In this document: piece after piece, positions 46,319 through 58,092 of the stretch
Layout: every line of letters starts with the position of its first letter
Position numbering within the stretch: position 1 is the stretch's first letter
Assembly (NCBI GenBank): GCA_032622095.1
Contig: CP136062.1
Location: 16,557,739-16,621,738 of the forward strand
Length of the DNA stretch: 64,000 bases
From: Siphonodentalium dalli
Lineage: Eukaryota; Mollusca; Scaphopoda; Gadilida; Siphonodentaliidae
Reading direction: 5' to 3'
Translations under genes and position numbers: made by a program
The notes under the pieces: model-generated
Databases searched by the model: none
What the model saw: the letters and a program-made list of their open reading frames with translations, nothing else
What the model was told of the DNA's origin: nothing

Positions 46319-46860
46319 AGACTAGCCGATGAGCCCGACGTTGTCCGGGCTATTCAAAAACCAAATTTCAAGTCGATAGCTCTACCCAGCCCGATAGCTC
46401 TACCCGTTTCCGAGATCTGGTCTGCGCATGCGCGAAGCTGGCGTCGCACGGGCTCGGCGACCCGATAAAATTTGTATCCGGGGCAAGATACATTCACATA
46501 CCAAATTTCAAGTCGATAGCTCCACCCGTTTCCGAGATCTTGTCTGCGCATGCGCGAAGCTGGCGTCGCACGGGCTCGGCGACCCGATAAAATTCGTATC
46601 CGGGGCAAGATACATTCACATACCAAATTTCAAGTCGATAGCTCCACCCGTTTCCGAGATCTCGTCTGCGCATGCGCGAATCGGGCGCCGCACGGGCTCG
46701 CCAATACGACGACAACGACGACCGCCTGGTCAAACTACACACACGTACCAAGTTTCGTCCCGATCGGTCGAGAATCGTAGATTTGTATAAATGACATACA
46801 GACAGACAGACAGACAGACATACAGACAGACAGAGGTCTTCAAAATATATATGAGATAGA
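46319..46860 (+). repeat. Chain unit 3 with internal triplication
   Basis: Same head as unit 2. A 125-140 bp block (caaatttcaagtcgatagct ... ctggcgtcgcacgggctcgg ... gatacattcacatac) occurs three times. The tail is a (caga)n run with ttcaaaatatatatgagata. Confidence 0.7.
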
Positions 46861-47215
46861 TAGACTAGCAGATTAGCCCGCCACTGGCGGCATTGGTCCC
46901 ATGGCTTTGGTCGATCCATTAATTTTAGTTTTTCAAGGTAACCCCGTACAGGCTTAAGGTACATCGGGCGGAAAGAACTGACCCGATGAAAAATTGTTGA
47001 GCCCGATGTTGTCCGGGCTACTCAAAACCAAATTTCAAGTCGATAGCTCCACCCGTTTCCGAGATCTGGTCTGCGCATGCGCGAAGCTGGCGTCGCACAG
47101 GCTCGGCGACCCGATAAAATTCGTATCCGGGGCAAGATACATTCACATACCAAATTTCAAGTCGATAGCTCCACCCGTTTCCGAGATCTCGTCTGCGCAT
47201 GCGCGAATGTTGAGA
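46861..47215 (+). repeat. Chain unit 4 (compound)
   Basis: Begins gactagcagattagcccgcc (the head type found on the minus strand at 19020), then from 46998 switches to gagcccgatgttgtccgggc with two aatttcaagtcgatagctcc blocks. It stops at cgcatgcgcgaatg without a (caga) tail. Confidence 0.6.
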
Positions 47216-47269
47216 AATCTACATGTATTTTGGCAAGTGAATTAAACAGAAGATATCACAAATGAAAGT

Positions 47270-47760
47270 GTCAATAATACTACTTTTAGAGGGGATAATT
47301 TCATGTGTTACAGCCAATGGAGCGATTAGAAATGCGGAAAGTTGAAATGACTAAGTAATGCTCGATTTCAACATGAAGAGATAAATATAAAGTGAAATCC
47401 AAGATATCCACTGGCCACCATATTTTCTAATGAAATTCCAAAATAATTGATAGCTCCAATCTGAGGGTTGCGCCAAGGATCAACATGAAGTTTGTTCAAT
47501 CAGATGAAGTACCGTTATGTGGTCTGCAGTAGTGCTAAAGGATTTAGTCATGCAAAAGATTAAAATCCAAGATAGCTGCCAGTGGCATGCCATTAAACGA
47601 AATTCAGAAAAAAAAGTTGAGTCCCATCCAATGTACATTCTGAAGATCCATATTAAGTACATTGATGTTCGGAAAAGGTATGTCGTATATAGAGGATCTC
47701 AAACGAGTTACTATTTTATATGGAATTTATCAACAGAGTTCACTAAATTTGATTAACATG
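47270..47760 (+). repeat. Tandem module related to 50150-51205
   Basis: gtgttacagccaatggagcg and attagaaatgcggaaagtt match 50174-50210, and ggatttagtcatgcaaaaga with atccaagatagctgccagtg matches the units there. A diverged, shorter copy. Confidence 0.6.
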
Positions 47761-48320
47761 TACCGGTACCTTTCAAACATTATTAGAATACAATCCATGT
47801 TTTATATATATATATAAATTTATTATGTCAGCTCTTGCACTTAGCCAATCAGCGTCGATATATAGTGACGGTATATGAACCCGTATTAGGTCGGTGACCT
47901 AATATGAAATCAATATTAGGTGCTTATCCGCCATCTTGTTTTTTCAGATACTCAGTCATATCGGAGATATTTTTTATGTATTTTGGCGCCAAAAAAGGTG
48001 ATATCTATTGGAAAGCATTTTCTGTGAATTTAAAGACATAGTACCATGTTCCAAAACCTGCATGCGATATATATTTGAGGAATTCTAAAGACTCATAAAT
48101 TAACTATCAAACTCAACAAGTTGTCCTACTTCTGGTACAGGTAATTAGCCATTGACTCAATGCGTTGACGTGCAACGCCATTGGTGCGTCACTGACGTTA
48201 GATACGTTATTGGCCATAGACGACTCAATTATCTTACCAAAGTACAATAAATTCCAGCGATAATTATTTAAAGGGATATGCCGGATTTTGTCCACTGACA
48301 TAATAAATATGTTACGGAAC
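47761..48320. other. No recognised features
   Basis: A TA run near 47804-47816 and repeated cctaatatgaaa/tattaggt words (47886-47920). No gene was supported. Confidence 0.4.
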
Positions 48321-48537
48321 ACTAAGTGGTTGGTTATGGTGCCATGTGAGGCTCAGCGAGATCAATATTAGGCTCACTTCGCCTCACATGACACAGCCTT
48401 CATAATTGGCTACGGCAATGCCGAAGCCATTTGCTGAAGCAAACTAGGCCACGGTAAATGGTTGCCGTAGCAGATTGCCGAAGCCAGACAATCTGAATTA
48501 AACGGGCTGCATGACACCATATCCGACCACTAAGCAT
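48321..48537. repeat. Inverted repeat with nested hairpins
   Basis: cactaagtggttggttatgg is mirrored by atatccgaccactaagcat. Inside are gccatgtgaggc/gcctcacatgac and ctacggcaatgccgaagcca/ttgccgtagcagattgccga pairs. Probably a MITE or several nested ones. Confidence 0.55.
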
Positions 48538-49229
48538 CCTGTATCTTATAATATGTGGCTCAGTGTGGCTGCATGGTTGGAAAACCGGCCAATGTTCACA
48601 CAAACAACTTAACCACTTGGATAGACCAGTGGATATTTTTACTTAAAGAATACACGTATGTAAAAAGGAAATGTGGGCTTAAAATACAAATTTCATAGGG
48701 AAATCTGGTGATAATCAATAACTGTGGCGAGCATGGTACATGTATATTTGTACTGGTAAATCATGTTGCAAACCTCTACTCTGGCTAACACCCGTAGAGA
48801 TCATATTCCACCAGTAAAAAACCTGGGATATTTTTGAAGTTTTTACAGGGAACTTTATAAAGTTCAAAAAATAACGTGGGAAATATATTTGTATGGTTTA
48901 AGTGACTTTCTGAGTAATTTTGCTCTGCATCATTTATAATTATGGAATTTCTCCTAGGTAAATAATTCAATGTTTATTGCAGTATCAGCTCACAAAACTC
49001 AGATTAGCATTGATCTCAAGCTGGGACCATCCCATAATGTAAAGTAGATTATTGAGGAACAAACATTAACAAAGAAATATATTTCCTGGGATATCACCTA
49101 CATTACATGTAACTGGATACTATCTCTGTGTGAGAAGACAACTTCATAGCATTGTGAACCTGATTTATTAGATACTATCTAGACAGTGCAACCCGCGTAT
49201 CCTTGATATATTTTAGCGATGAATAAAAT
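48538..49229. other. No recognised features
   Basis: No exon or repeat that I can support. Confidence 0.4.
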
Positions 49230-49770
49230 AATCAAAGGGCCATAACTCCATTAAAAAGTACCAGATCAAACCCAAATTCGAACTCGATCTGTATTTTGAG
49301 TTGAGAAACTCATATACAAAATTTGGTTCCTATCAGTTGAAAAATTGTTGATTTATCGAAGCATTCATGAATTCTATGTTAAAGGGCCATATCTCCATTA
49401 AAAAATATCGGATCAAACCCATATTCGAACTCGATATGTATTTTGGGCTGAGCAACTCGCATTATCGCATACCAAATTTGGTTACGTTACGGTCAGATAA
49501 CTTTTTTTTGAGTTATGGCAGCATGCATGAATTCTAAGTTGAAAAAGGGCCATAACTCCGTAAAAAAACCGGATCAAACCCACATTCGAACTCGATCTGT
49601 ATTTGGTGCTGAGAAATTCATATACAAAATTTGGTTCCGATCAGATAGAAAATATTTCAGTTATCGCACCATGCGTAAAGTGTCCACAGACAGACAGACG
49701 GACAGACTAACAACGAGTGGTCAATCCGGACAATGACACTATGTTTACCATACTATGGTATGGGTAAACA
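49230..49770 (+). repeat. Pearl-like module: 150-bp tandem repeats, GACGGAC tail, hairpin
   Basis: Three units start aaagggccataWctcc (about 49237, 49381 and 49545), each with ggatcaaacccaYattcgaac and atacMaaatttggtt. They end in cagacagacagacggacaga (49684) and a hairpin, atgtttaccatac/gtatgggtaaacat (49741-49771). This order is known from bivalve pearl-type/Helentron-associated elements. The identification is inferred from structure. Confidence 0.65.
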
Positions 49771-49860
49771 TAAAAAGTCAATCATATAAAATGTAACTTT
49801 CAATCTGTGATTGGTTATCACACTATAATTTATCTTGCAAATAATGAATGTACAAAATGA
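49771..49860 (+). repeat. Diverged fragment of the 402-bp satellite monomer
   Basis: gtcaatcatataaaatgtaa then ctttcaatctgtgattggtt and atcacactata align with monomer words gtcactcatatagaatgtaa, atttcaatttgtgattggtt and atcgccctaca, in the same order and orientation. It lies 2 kb from the array, just 3' of the minus-strand exon's donor. Confidence 0.7.
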
Positions 49861-49892
49861 CACCAAGTACAAGTAAATGTAACTCAACTCAC

Positions 49893-50110
49893 TTCACTAT
49901 CAGCCAGTATATCTGATACTTGATCGGCAGTCAAAACTTCATCAGTCTCTGTTAGCTCTATTTCCATGTCATCGGTATCACCATCATCCTTAGGGGGAAC
50001 TTTCTTGTATTTTGTATTAATCATCATACAAGAGGCTCTTGATTTTTTCCCGACCCATGGAGACCAAGAGGTCAAACTTGGCTTTAGTTTGAAAGGGTCT
50101 GTCATATTAC
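49893..50110 (-). CDS. Internal exon of an unidentified protein-coding gene
   Basis: On the minus strand, an acceptor (tttattattttag) precedes an open frame that starts NMTDPFKLKPSLTSWSPWVG, continues KKSRASCMMINTKYKKVPPK and ends in an acidic stretch, DDGDTDDMEIELTETDEVLT then ADQVSDILADSE. A perfect donor (gtgagt) follows the final GAA codon. The exon is 218 nt, entering in phase 1 and leaving in phase 0. The composition (basic central part, then clusters of D/E and T/S) is unlike the neighbouring repeats, supporting real coding use, and suggests a soluble or cytoplasmic tail region with possible phosphorylation sites. I do not recognise a domain. Upstream exons should lie to the right (beyond 50110) and downstream exons to the left. 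None was found with confidence. Confidence 0.6.
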
Positions 50111-50149
50111 CTAAAATAATAAATGAAAGTGTCAATGATGCTGAAGCTC

Positions 50150-51205
50150 AACTGGGAAAGGGAATAATGTTATGTGTTACAGTCAATGGAGTGATTAGGA
50201 ATGCGGAAAGTTCCCATCTACATGTCAATGCATGTCAACACTCATGACAAATTTCATAATGATCCAACCTAAGGTATGACCCATAGCCCGTGCCAAAGAT
50301 TTAGTCATGCAAAAAGTAAAATTCAAGATGGCTGCTGGTGGCCATGTTTTTTGGCTGAATGACCTAAATATTACTTGTTCCCATCTACATGTCATATTTA
50401 ACATCCATGATAAATTTCATGACCATCTGACTAAAGAAACAACCTGTAGCCCATGTGAAAGGATTTAGTCATGCAAAGAGTAAAATCCAAGATGCTTGCC
50501 AGCGGTCATATTTTTTCAGCCGAACGACCCCAAAATTACTCGTTCCCATCTATATTCCAATTTCAACAGCCATGACATTATTTCATGATGATCAGACTTG
50601 ATCAGACTAATGGTACGACCTGTAGCCCATGCTAAAGGATTTAGTCATACAAAGAGTTAAATCCAAGATGGCCGCTGGCAGAAATGTTTTTGTCCGAATG
50701 ACCCCCAAAATTACTCGTTACCATCTACATTCCAATTTCAACAGCCATGACTAATTTTATGATGATCAGACTAAAGGTATGACCTGTAGCCTGTGCTAAA
50801 GGATTTAGTCATGCAAAGAGTAAAATCCAAGATGGCTGCCGGCAGCTATGTTTTTTGGCCAAATGACCCCAAGATTAATCGTTCCCATCTACATGTCAAT
50901 ATTCATATCCATAAAAAATTTCATGATGATCAGACGAACAGTATGACCTGTAGCCCGTTCTAATGGATTGTATTTTAAAATCCAAGATGGCCACTGGCGG
51001 CCATGTTTTTTTGATGAATGACCCCAAAATGAATCGTTCCGGTCTAAATGTTTATGTCACAGCTGTGACAAATTTCATAATGATCGGACCAAAGGTACGA
51101 CCTGTAGCCTGTATTGTTGAAGACTCACACATGCACACATGCATAGATGACGGACACCAAGCCATGGCAATAGCTCAAACTTTACAAAGTAAAGCTGAGC
51201 TAAAA
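50150..51205 (+). repeat. Tandem repeats (155-175 bp x5-6) with terminal hairpin
   Basis: Units contain aaaggatttagtcatRcaaa, atccaagatggcYgc, gtttttYggccgaatgaccc, ttcccatctacatg, and atttcatgatgatcagac (aagatggc words near 50328, 50490, 50664, 50829 and 50984). After the last unit come gatgacggacaccaagccat and the hairpin tagctcaaactttac/gtaaagctgagcta (51171-51202). This tail is a common ending of tandem modules in molluscan DNA. The 129-codon ORF across it is not a gene. Confidence 0.75.
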
Positions 51206-51804
51206 ATGAAGCATATGTATATGTTATCGCTGGATAACATGATGGCATCGGGAATTCGGGATAGCATGCTGTTGATGATAGGGGCGATTCTACACTTGGA
51301 ATGTTCCTCCATTCGACCTGCAACAGACAGTACATGTCACCTAGCATGGTGAGGTTATTGGCACGATGATAAACAGCTCTCTTCAGTTGGTCTCATAAAT
51401 GTTCTGGGCTCCTACATTCAGATTCCCATTAACAGGGACGAGTTCAGTCTTATGTGTGCTGTTATGCTCTAAAGTATGTAGGGGGACTCACAACATAATT
51501 TTCTGACAAACTACAGACAGTGCACAATGTGTAATCAAGGAAACGATACTGTGGCCGAGATCACTCTACCTGTGTGTTTGCCATTTTTGAAAAGCACCCC
51601 TCCTCCAATAAACTGGCGCTCGGTCATCCGTAACACCACTTACATGGCTGTCCTTCGCACGGATTGTATCTATAGCTCCATTAATCATTTGTGGAAAGTT
51701 TCACAAAAATCCAATATCTCCAAAAAATATTACACATTATATTAGGGGGGACTTTCTTTTTTTGATGTGTTTATTATCATAGCACTGTACAACATGGAAA
51801 TCAG
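51206..51804. other. Spacer between tandem module and satellite array
   Basis: No gene was confirmed. On the minus strand, short frames with plausible splice words (ctgttgcag near 51323, catgtaagt near 51640) exist, but the encoded peptides match nothing I know. The words ttcgcacggattgtatctat (51654) and ggcgctcggtcatccgtaac (51615) look like repeat sequence. Confidence 0.35.
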
Positions 51805-52055
51805 GAGAACACATTGACTAAAATGACAATAAACACCAATGAACAGAAAATAACACCCCAGTTTACGCTGTTAAGGGCCTAAAGGGGGCACATTGACCAT
51901 TCCACATGAAATAAATGATTATTCTACCAACATCAGCTATATAATGACAACTAAAACTGATTTTACATTCTATATGAGGAAAGAGACCATGAGAGTCAAG
52001 GAGACTCACGTAAAACGTCACTCATATAGAAAGTAAAATTTCAATTTGTGATTAG
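51805..52055 (+). repeat. Edge of the satellite array (partial, diverged monomer)
   Basis: Begins with attgactaaaatgacaataa and follows the monomer, but with several unique differences (cagtttacgctgttaagggc instead of caggtttacgcagctaagtg). Edge monomers that escape homogenisation typically look like this. Confidence 0.75.
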
Positions 52056-55000
52056 TTATCGCCCTACAATAGACCTAGAAGCTTTCATCGCATGAGTGTA
52101 CAAAGGAGCCCATTGATATGTTGGCATGCTATTAAGGATTGTGTCACTAACTTCTGCTATGAAATGACAATGATAGGAAAATCTACAATATACATGAGGA
52201 AACAGACTTGGTGTACTATTGACTAAAATGACAATAAACACCAATGAAAAAAAAATGACACCCCAGGTTTACGCAGCTAAATGCCTAAAGGTGGCACATT
52301 GACCATTCCACATGAAATAAATGATTATTCTACCAACATCAGCTATATAATGACAACTAAAACTGATTTTACATTCTATATGAGGAAAGAGACCATGAGA
52401 GTCAAGGAGACTCACGTAAAACGTCACTCATATAGAATGTAAATTTCAATTTGTGATTGGTTATCGCCCTACAATGGACCTAGGTTTCATCGAATGAGTG
52501 TATAAAGGAGCCCATGCATATGTTGGCATGCTATTAAGGATTGTGTCACTAACTTCTGCTATGAAATGACAATGATAGGAAAATCTACAATATACATGAG
52601 GAAACAGACTTGGTGTGCTATTGACTAAAATGACAATAAACACCAATGAACAAAAAATGACACCCCAGGTTTACGCAGCCAAGTGCCAAAAGGGGGCACA
52701 TTGACCATTCCACATGAAATAAATGATTATTCTACCAACACCAGCTATATAATGACAACTAAAACTGATTTTACATTCTATATGAGCCAAGAGACCATGA
52801 GAGTCAAGGAGACTCACGTAAAACGTCACTCATATAGAATGTAAATTTCAATTTGTGATTGGTTATCGCCCTACAATGGACCTAGGTTTCATCGAATGAG
52901 TGTATAAAGGAGCCCATGCATATGTTGGCATGCTATTCAGGATTGTGTCACTAACTTCTGCTATGAAATGACAATGATAGGAAAATCTACAATATACATG
53001 AGGAAACAGACTTGGTGTGCTATTGACTAAAATGACAATAAACACCAATGAACAAAAAATGACACCCCAGGTTTACGCAGCTAAGTGCCTAAAGGGGGCA
53101 CATTGACCATTCCACATGAAATAAATGATTATTCTACCAACATCAGCTATATAATGACAACTAAAACTGATTTTACATTCTATATGAGGAAAGAGACCAT
53201 GAGAGTCAAGGAGACTCACGTAAAACGTCACTCATATAGAATGTAAATTTCAATTTGTGATTGGTTATCGCCCTACAATGGACCTAGGTTTCATCGAATG
53301 AGTGTATAAAGGAGCCCATTGATATGTTGGCATGCTATTAAGGATTGTGTCACTAACTTCTGTTATGAAATGACCATGATAGGAAAATCTACAATATACA
53401 TGAGGAAACAGACTTGGTGTGCTATTGACTAAAATGACAATAAACACCAATGAAAAAAAAATGACACCCCAGGTTTACGCAGCTAAGTGCCTAAAGGGGG
53501 CACATTGACCATTCCACATGAAATAAATGATTATTCTACCAACATCAGCTATATAATGACAACTAAAACTGATTTTACATTCTATATGAGGAAAGAGACC
53601 ATGAGAGTCAAGGAGACTCACGTAAAACGTCACTCATATAGAATGTAAAATTTCAATTTGTGATTAGTTATCGCCCTACAATAGACCTAGAAGCTTTCAT
53701 CGCATGAGTGTACAAAGGAGCCCATTGATATGTTGGCATGCTATTAAGGATTGTGTCACTAACTTCTGCTATGAAATGACAATGATAGGAAAATCTACAA
53801 TATACATGAGGAAACAGACTTGGTGTGCTATTGACTAAAATGACAATAAACACCAATGAACAAAAAATGACACACCAGGTTTACGCAGCTAAGTGCCTAA
53901 AGGGGGCACATTGACCATTCCACATGAAATAAATGATTATTCTACCAACACCAGCTATATAATGACAACTAAAACTGATTTTACATTCTATATGAGGAAA
54001 GAGACCATGAGAGTCAAGGAGACTCACGTAAAACGTCACTCATATAGAATGTAAATTTCAATTTGTGATTGGTTATCGCCCTACAATGGACCTAGGTTTC
54101 ATCGAATGAGTGTATAAAGGAGCCCATGCATATGTTGGCATGCTATTAAGGATTGTGTCACTAACTTCTGCTATGAAATGACAATGATAGGAAAATCTAC
54201 AATATACATGAGGAAACAGACTTGGTGTGCTATTGACTAAAATGACAATAAACACCAATGAACAAAAAAATGACACCCCAGGTTTACGCAGCCAAGTGCC
54301 AAAAGGGGGCACATTGACCATTCCACATGAAATAAATGATTATTCTACCAACACCAGCTATATAATGACAACTAAAACTGATTTTACATTCTATATGAGC
54401 CAAGAGACCATGAGAGTCAAGGAGACTCACGTAAAACGTCACTCATATAGAATGTAAATTTCAATTTGTGATTGGTTATCGCCCTACAATGGACCTAGGT
54501 TTCATCGAATGAGTGTATAAAGGAGCCCATGCATATGTTGGCATGCTATTAAGGATTGTGTCACTAACTTCTGCTATGAAATGACAATGATAGGAAAATC
54601 TACAATATACATGAGGAAACAGACTTGGTGTGCTATTGACTAAAATGACAATAAACACCAATGAAAAAAAAATGACACCCCAGGTTTACGCAGCTAAGTG
54701 CCTAAAGGGGGCACATTGACCATTCCACATGAAATAAATGATTATTCTACCAACATCAGCTATATAATGACAACTAAAACTGATTTTACATTCTATATGA
54801 GCCAAGAGACCATGAGAGTCAAGGAGACTCACGTAAAACGTCACTCATATAGAATGTAAATTTCAATTTGTGATTGGTTATCGCCCTACAATGGACCTAG
54901 GTTTCATCGAATGAGTGTATAAAGGAGCCCATTGATATGTTGGCATGCTATTAAGGATTGTGTCACTAACTTCTGTTATGAAATGACAATGATAGGAAAA

Positions 55001-58000
55001 TCTACAATATACATGAGGAAACAGACTTGGTGTACTATTGACTAAAATGACAATAAACACCAATGAACAAAACATGACACCCCAGGTTTACGCAGCTAAA
55101 TGCCTAAAGGGGGCACATTGACCATTCCACATGAAATGAATGATTATTCTACCAACATCAGCTATATAATGACAACAAAAACTGATTTTACATTCTATAT
55201 GAGCCAAGAGACCATGAGAGTCAAGGAGACTCACGTAAAACGTCACTCATATAGAATGTAAATTTCAATTTGTGATTGGTTATCGCCCTACAATGGACCT
55301 AGGTTTCATCGAATGAGTGTATAAAGGAGCCCATGCATATGTTGGCATGCTATTAAGGATTGTGTCACTAACTTCTGCTATGAAATGACAATGATAGGAA
55401 AATCTACAATATACATGAGGAAACAGACTTGGTGTGCTATTGACTAAAATGACAATAAACACCAATGAACAAAAAATGACACCCCAGGTTTACGCAGCTA
55501 AGTGCCTAAAGGGGGCACATTGACCATTCCACATGAAATAAATGATTATTCTACCAACATCAGCTATATAATGACAACTAAAACTGATTTTACATTCTAT
55601 ATGAGCCAAGAGACCATGAGAGTCAAGGAGACTCACGTAAAACGTCACTCATATAGAATGTAAATTTCAATTTGTGATTGGTTATCGCCCTACAATGGAC
55701 CTAGGTTTCATCGAATGAGTGTATAAAGGAGCCCATTGATATGTTGGCATGCTATTAAGGATTGTGTCACTAACTTCTGTTATGAAATGACAATGATAGG
55801 AAAATCTACAATATACATGAGGAAACAGACTTGGTGTACTATTGACTAAAATGACAATAAACACCAATGAACAAAACATGACACCCCAGGTTTACGCAGC
55901 TAAATGCCTAAAGGGGGCACATTGACCATTCCACATGAAATGAATGATTATTCTACCAACATCAGCTATATAATGACAACAAAAACTGATTTTACATTCT
56001 ATATGAGCCAAGAGACCATGAGAGTCAAGGAGACTCACGTAAAACGTCACTCATATAGAATGTAAATTTCAATTTGTGATTGGTTATCGCCCTACAATGG
56101 ACCTAGGTTTCATCGAATGAGTGTATAAAGGAGCCCATGCATATGTTGGCATGCTATTAAGGATTGTGTCACTAACTTCTGCTATGAAATGACAATGATA
56201 GGAAAATCTACAATATACATGAGGAAACAGACTTGGTGTGCTATTGACTAAAATGACAATAAACACCAATGAACAAAAAATGACACCCCAGGTTTACGCA
56301 GCTAAGTGCCTAAAGGGGGCACATTGACCATTCCACATGAAATATATGATTATTCTACCAACATCAGCTATATAATGACAACTAAAACTGATTTTACATT
56401 CTATATGAGGAAAGAGACCATGAGAGTCAAGGAGACTCACGTAAAACGTCACTCATATAGAATGTAAATTTCAATTTGTGATTGGTTATCGCCCTACAAT
56501 GGACCTAGGTTTCATCGAATGAGTGTATAAAGGAGCCCATTGATATGTTGGCATGCTATTAAGGATTGTGTCACTAACTTCTGTTATGAAATGACAATGA
56601 TAGGAAAATCTACAATATACATGAGGAAACAGACTTGGTGTACTATTGACTAAAATGACAATAAACACCAATGAACAAAACATGACACCCCAGGTTTACG
56701 CAGCTAAATGCCTAAAGGGGGCACATTGACCATTCCACATGAAATGAATGATTATTCTACCAACATCAGCTATATAATGACAACAAAAACTGATTTTACA
56801 TTCTATATGAGCCAAGAGACCATGAGAGTCAAGGAGACTCACGTAAAACGTCACTCATATAGAATGTAAATTTCAATTTGTGATTGGTTATCGCCCTACA
56901 ATGGACCTAGGTTTCATCGAATGAGTGTATAAAGGAGCCCATGCATATGTTGGCATGCTATTAAGGATTGTGTCACTAACTTCTGCTATGAAATGACAAT
57001 GATAGGAAAATCTACAATATACACGAGGAAACAGACTTGGTGTGCTATTGACTAAAATGACAATAAACACCAATGAACAAAAAATGACACCCCAGGTTTA
57101 CGCAGCTAAGTGCCTAAAGGGGGCACATTGACCATTCCACATGAAATAAATGATTATTCTACCAACATCAGCTATATAATGACAACTAAAACTGATTTTA
57201 CATTCTATATGAGGAAAGAGACCATGAGTCAAGGAGACTCACGTAAAACGTCACTCATATAGAATGTAAATTTCAATTTGTGATTGGTTATCGCCCTACA
57301 ATGGACCTAGGTTTCATCGAATGAGTGTATAAAGGAGCCCATTGATATGTTGGCATGCTATTAAGGATTGTGTCACTAACTTCTGTTATGAAATGACAAT
57401 GATAGGAAAATCTACAATATACATGAGGAAACAGACTTGGTGTACTATTGACTAAAATGACAATAAACACCAATGAACAAAAAATAACACCCCAGGTTTA
57501 CGCAGCTAAGTGCCTAAAGGGGGCACATTGACCATTCCACATGAAATAAATGATTATTCTACCAACATCAGCTATATAATGACAACTAAAACTGATTTTA
57601 CATTCTATATGAGGAAAGAGACCATGAGAGTCAAGGAGACTCACGTAAAACGTCACTCATATAGAATGTAAATTTCAATTTGTGATTGGTTATCGCCCTA
57701 CAATGGACCTAGGTTTCATCGAATGAGTGTATAAAGGAGCCTATTGATATGTTGGCATGCTATTAAGGATTGTGTCACTAACTTCTGCTATGAAATGACA
57801 ATGATAGGAAAATCTACAATATACATGAGGAAACAGACTTGGTGTACTATTGACTAAAATGACAATAAACACCAATGAACAAAAAATAACACCCCAGGTT
57901 TACGCAGCTAAGTGCCTAAAGGGGGCACATTGACCATTCCACATGAAATATATGATTATTCTACCAACATCAGCTATATAATGACAACTAAAACTGATTT

Positions 58001-58092
58001 TACATTCTATATGAGGAAAGAGACCATGAGAGTCAAGGAGACTCACGTAAAACGTCACTCATATAGAAAGTAAAATTTCAATTTGTGATTAG
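52056..58092 (+). repeat. Satellite higher-order repeat, block 1 (15 monomers, 6037 bp)
   Basis: Fifteen head-to-tail monomers of 400-405 bp start at about 52056, 52461, 52863, 53265, 53668, 54073, 54476, 54878, 55280, 55682, 56084, 56486, 56888, 57288 and 57690. Three main types are recognisable. C has agaagctttcatcgcatgag. A has agcccatgcatatgttgg. B has agcccattgatatgttgg with ttctgttatg. The order is C A A B C A A B A B A B A B B*. Most monomers carry a 61-65 codon minus ORF. In the last monomer it is broken by tag (gcctattg). Confidence 0.93.

Noticed and set aside
46428-47265. Several overlapping ORFs on both strands
   Set aside because: All are shadows of the cgatagctccacccg repeat blocks.
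50963-51352. 129-codon plus ORF
   Set aside because: It starts in the last tandem unit, crosses the hairpin tail and continues into unrelated sequence. Not gene-like.
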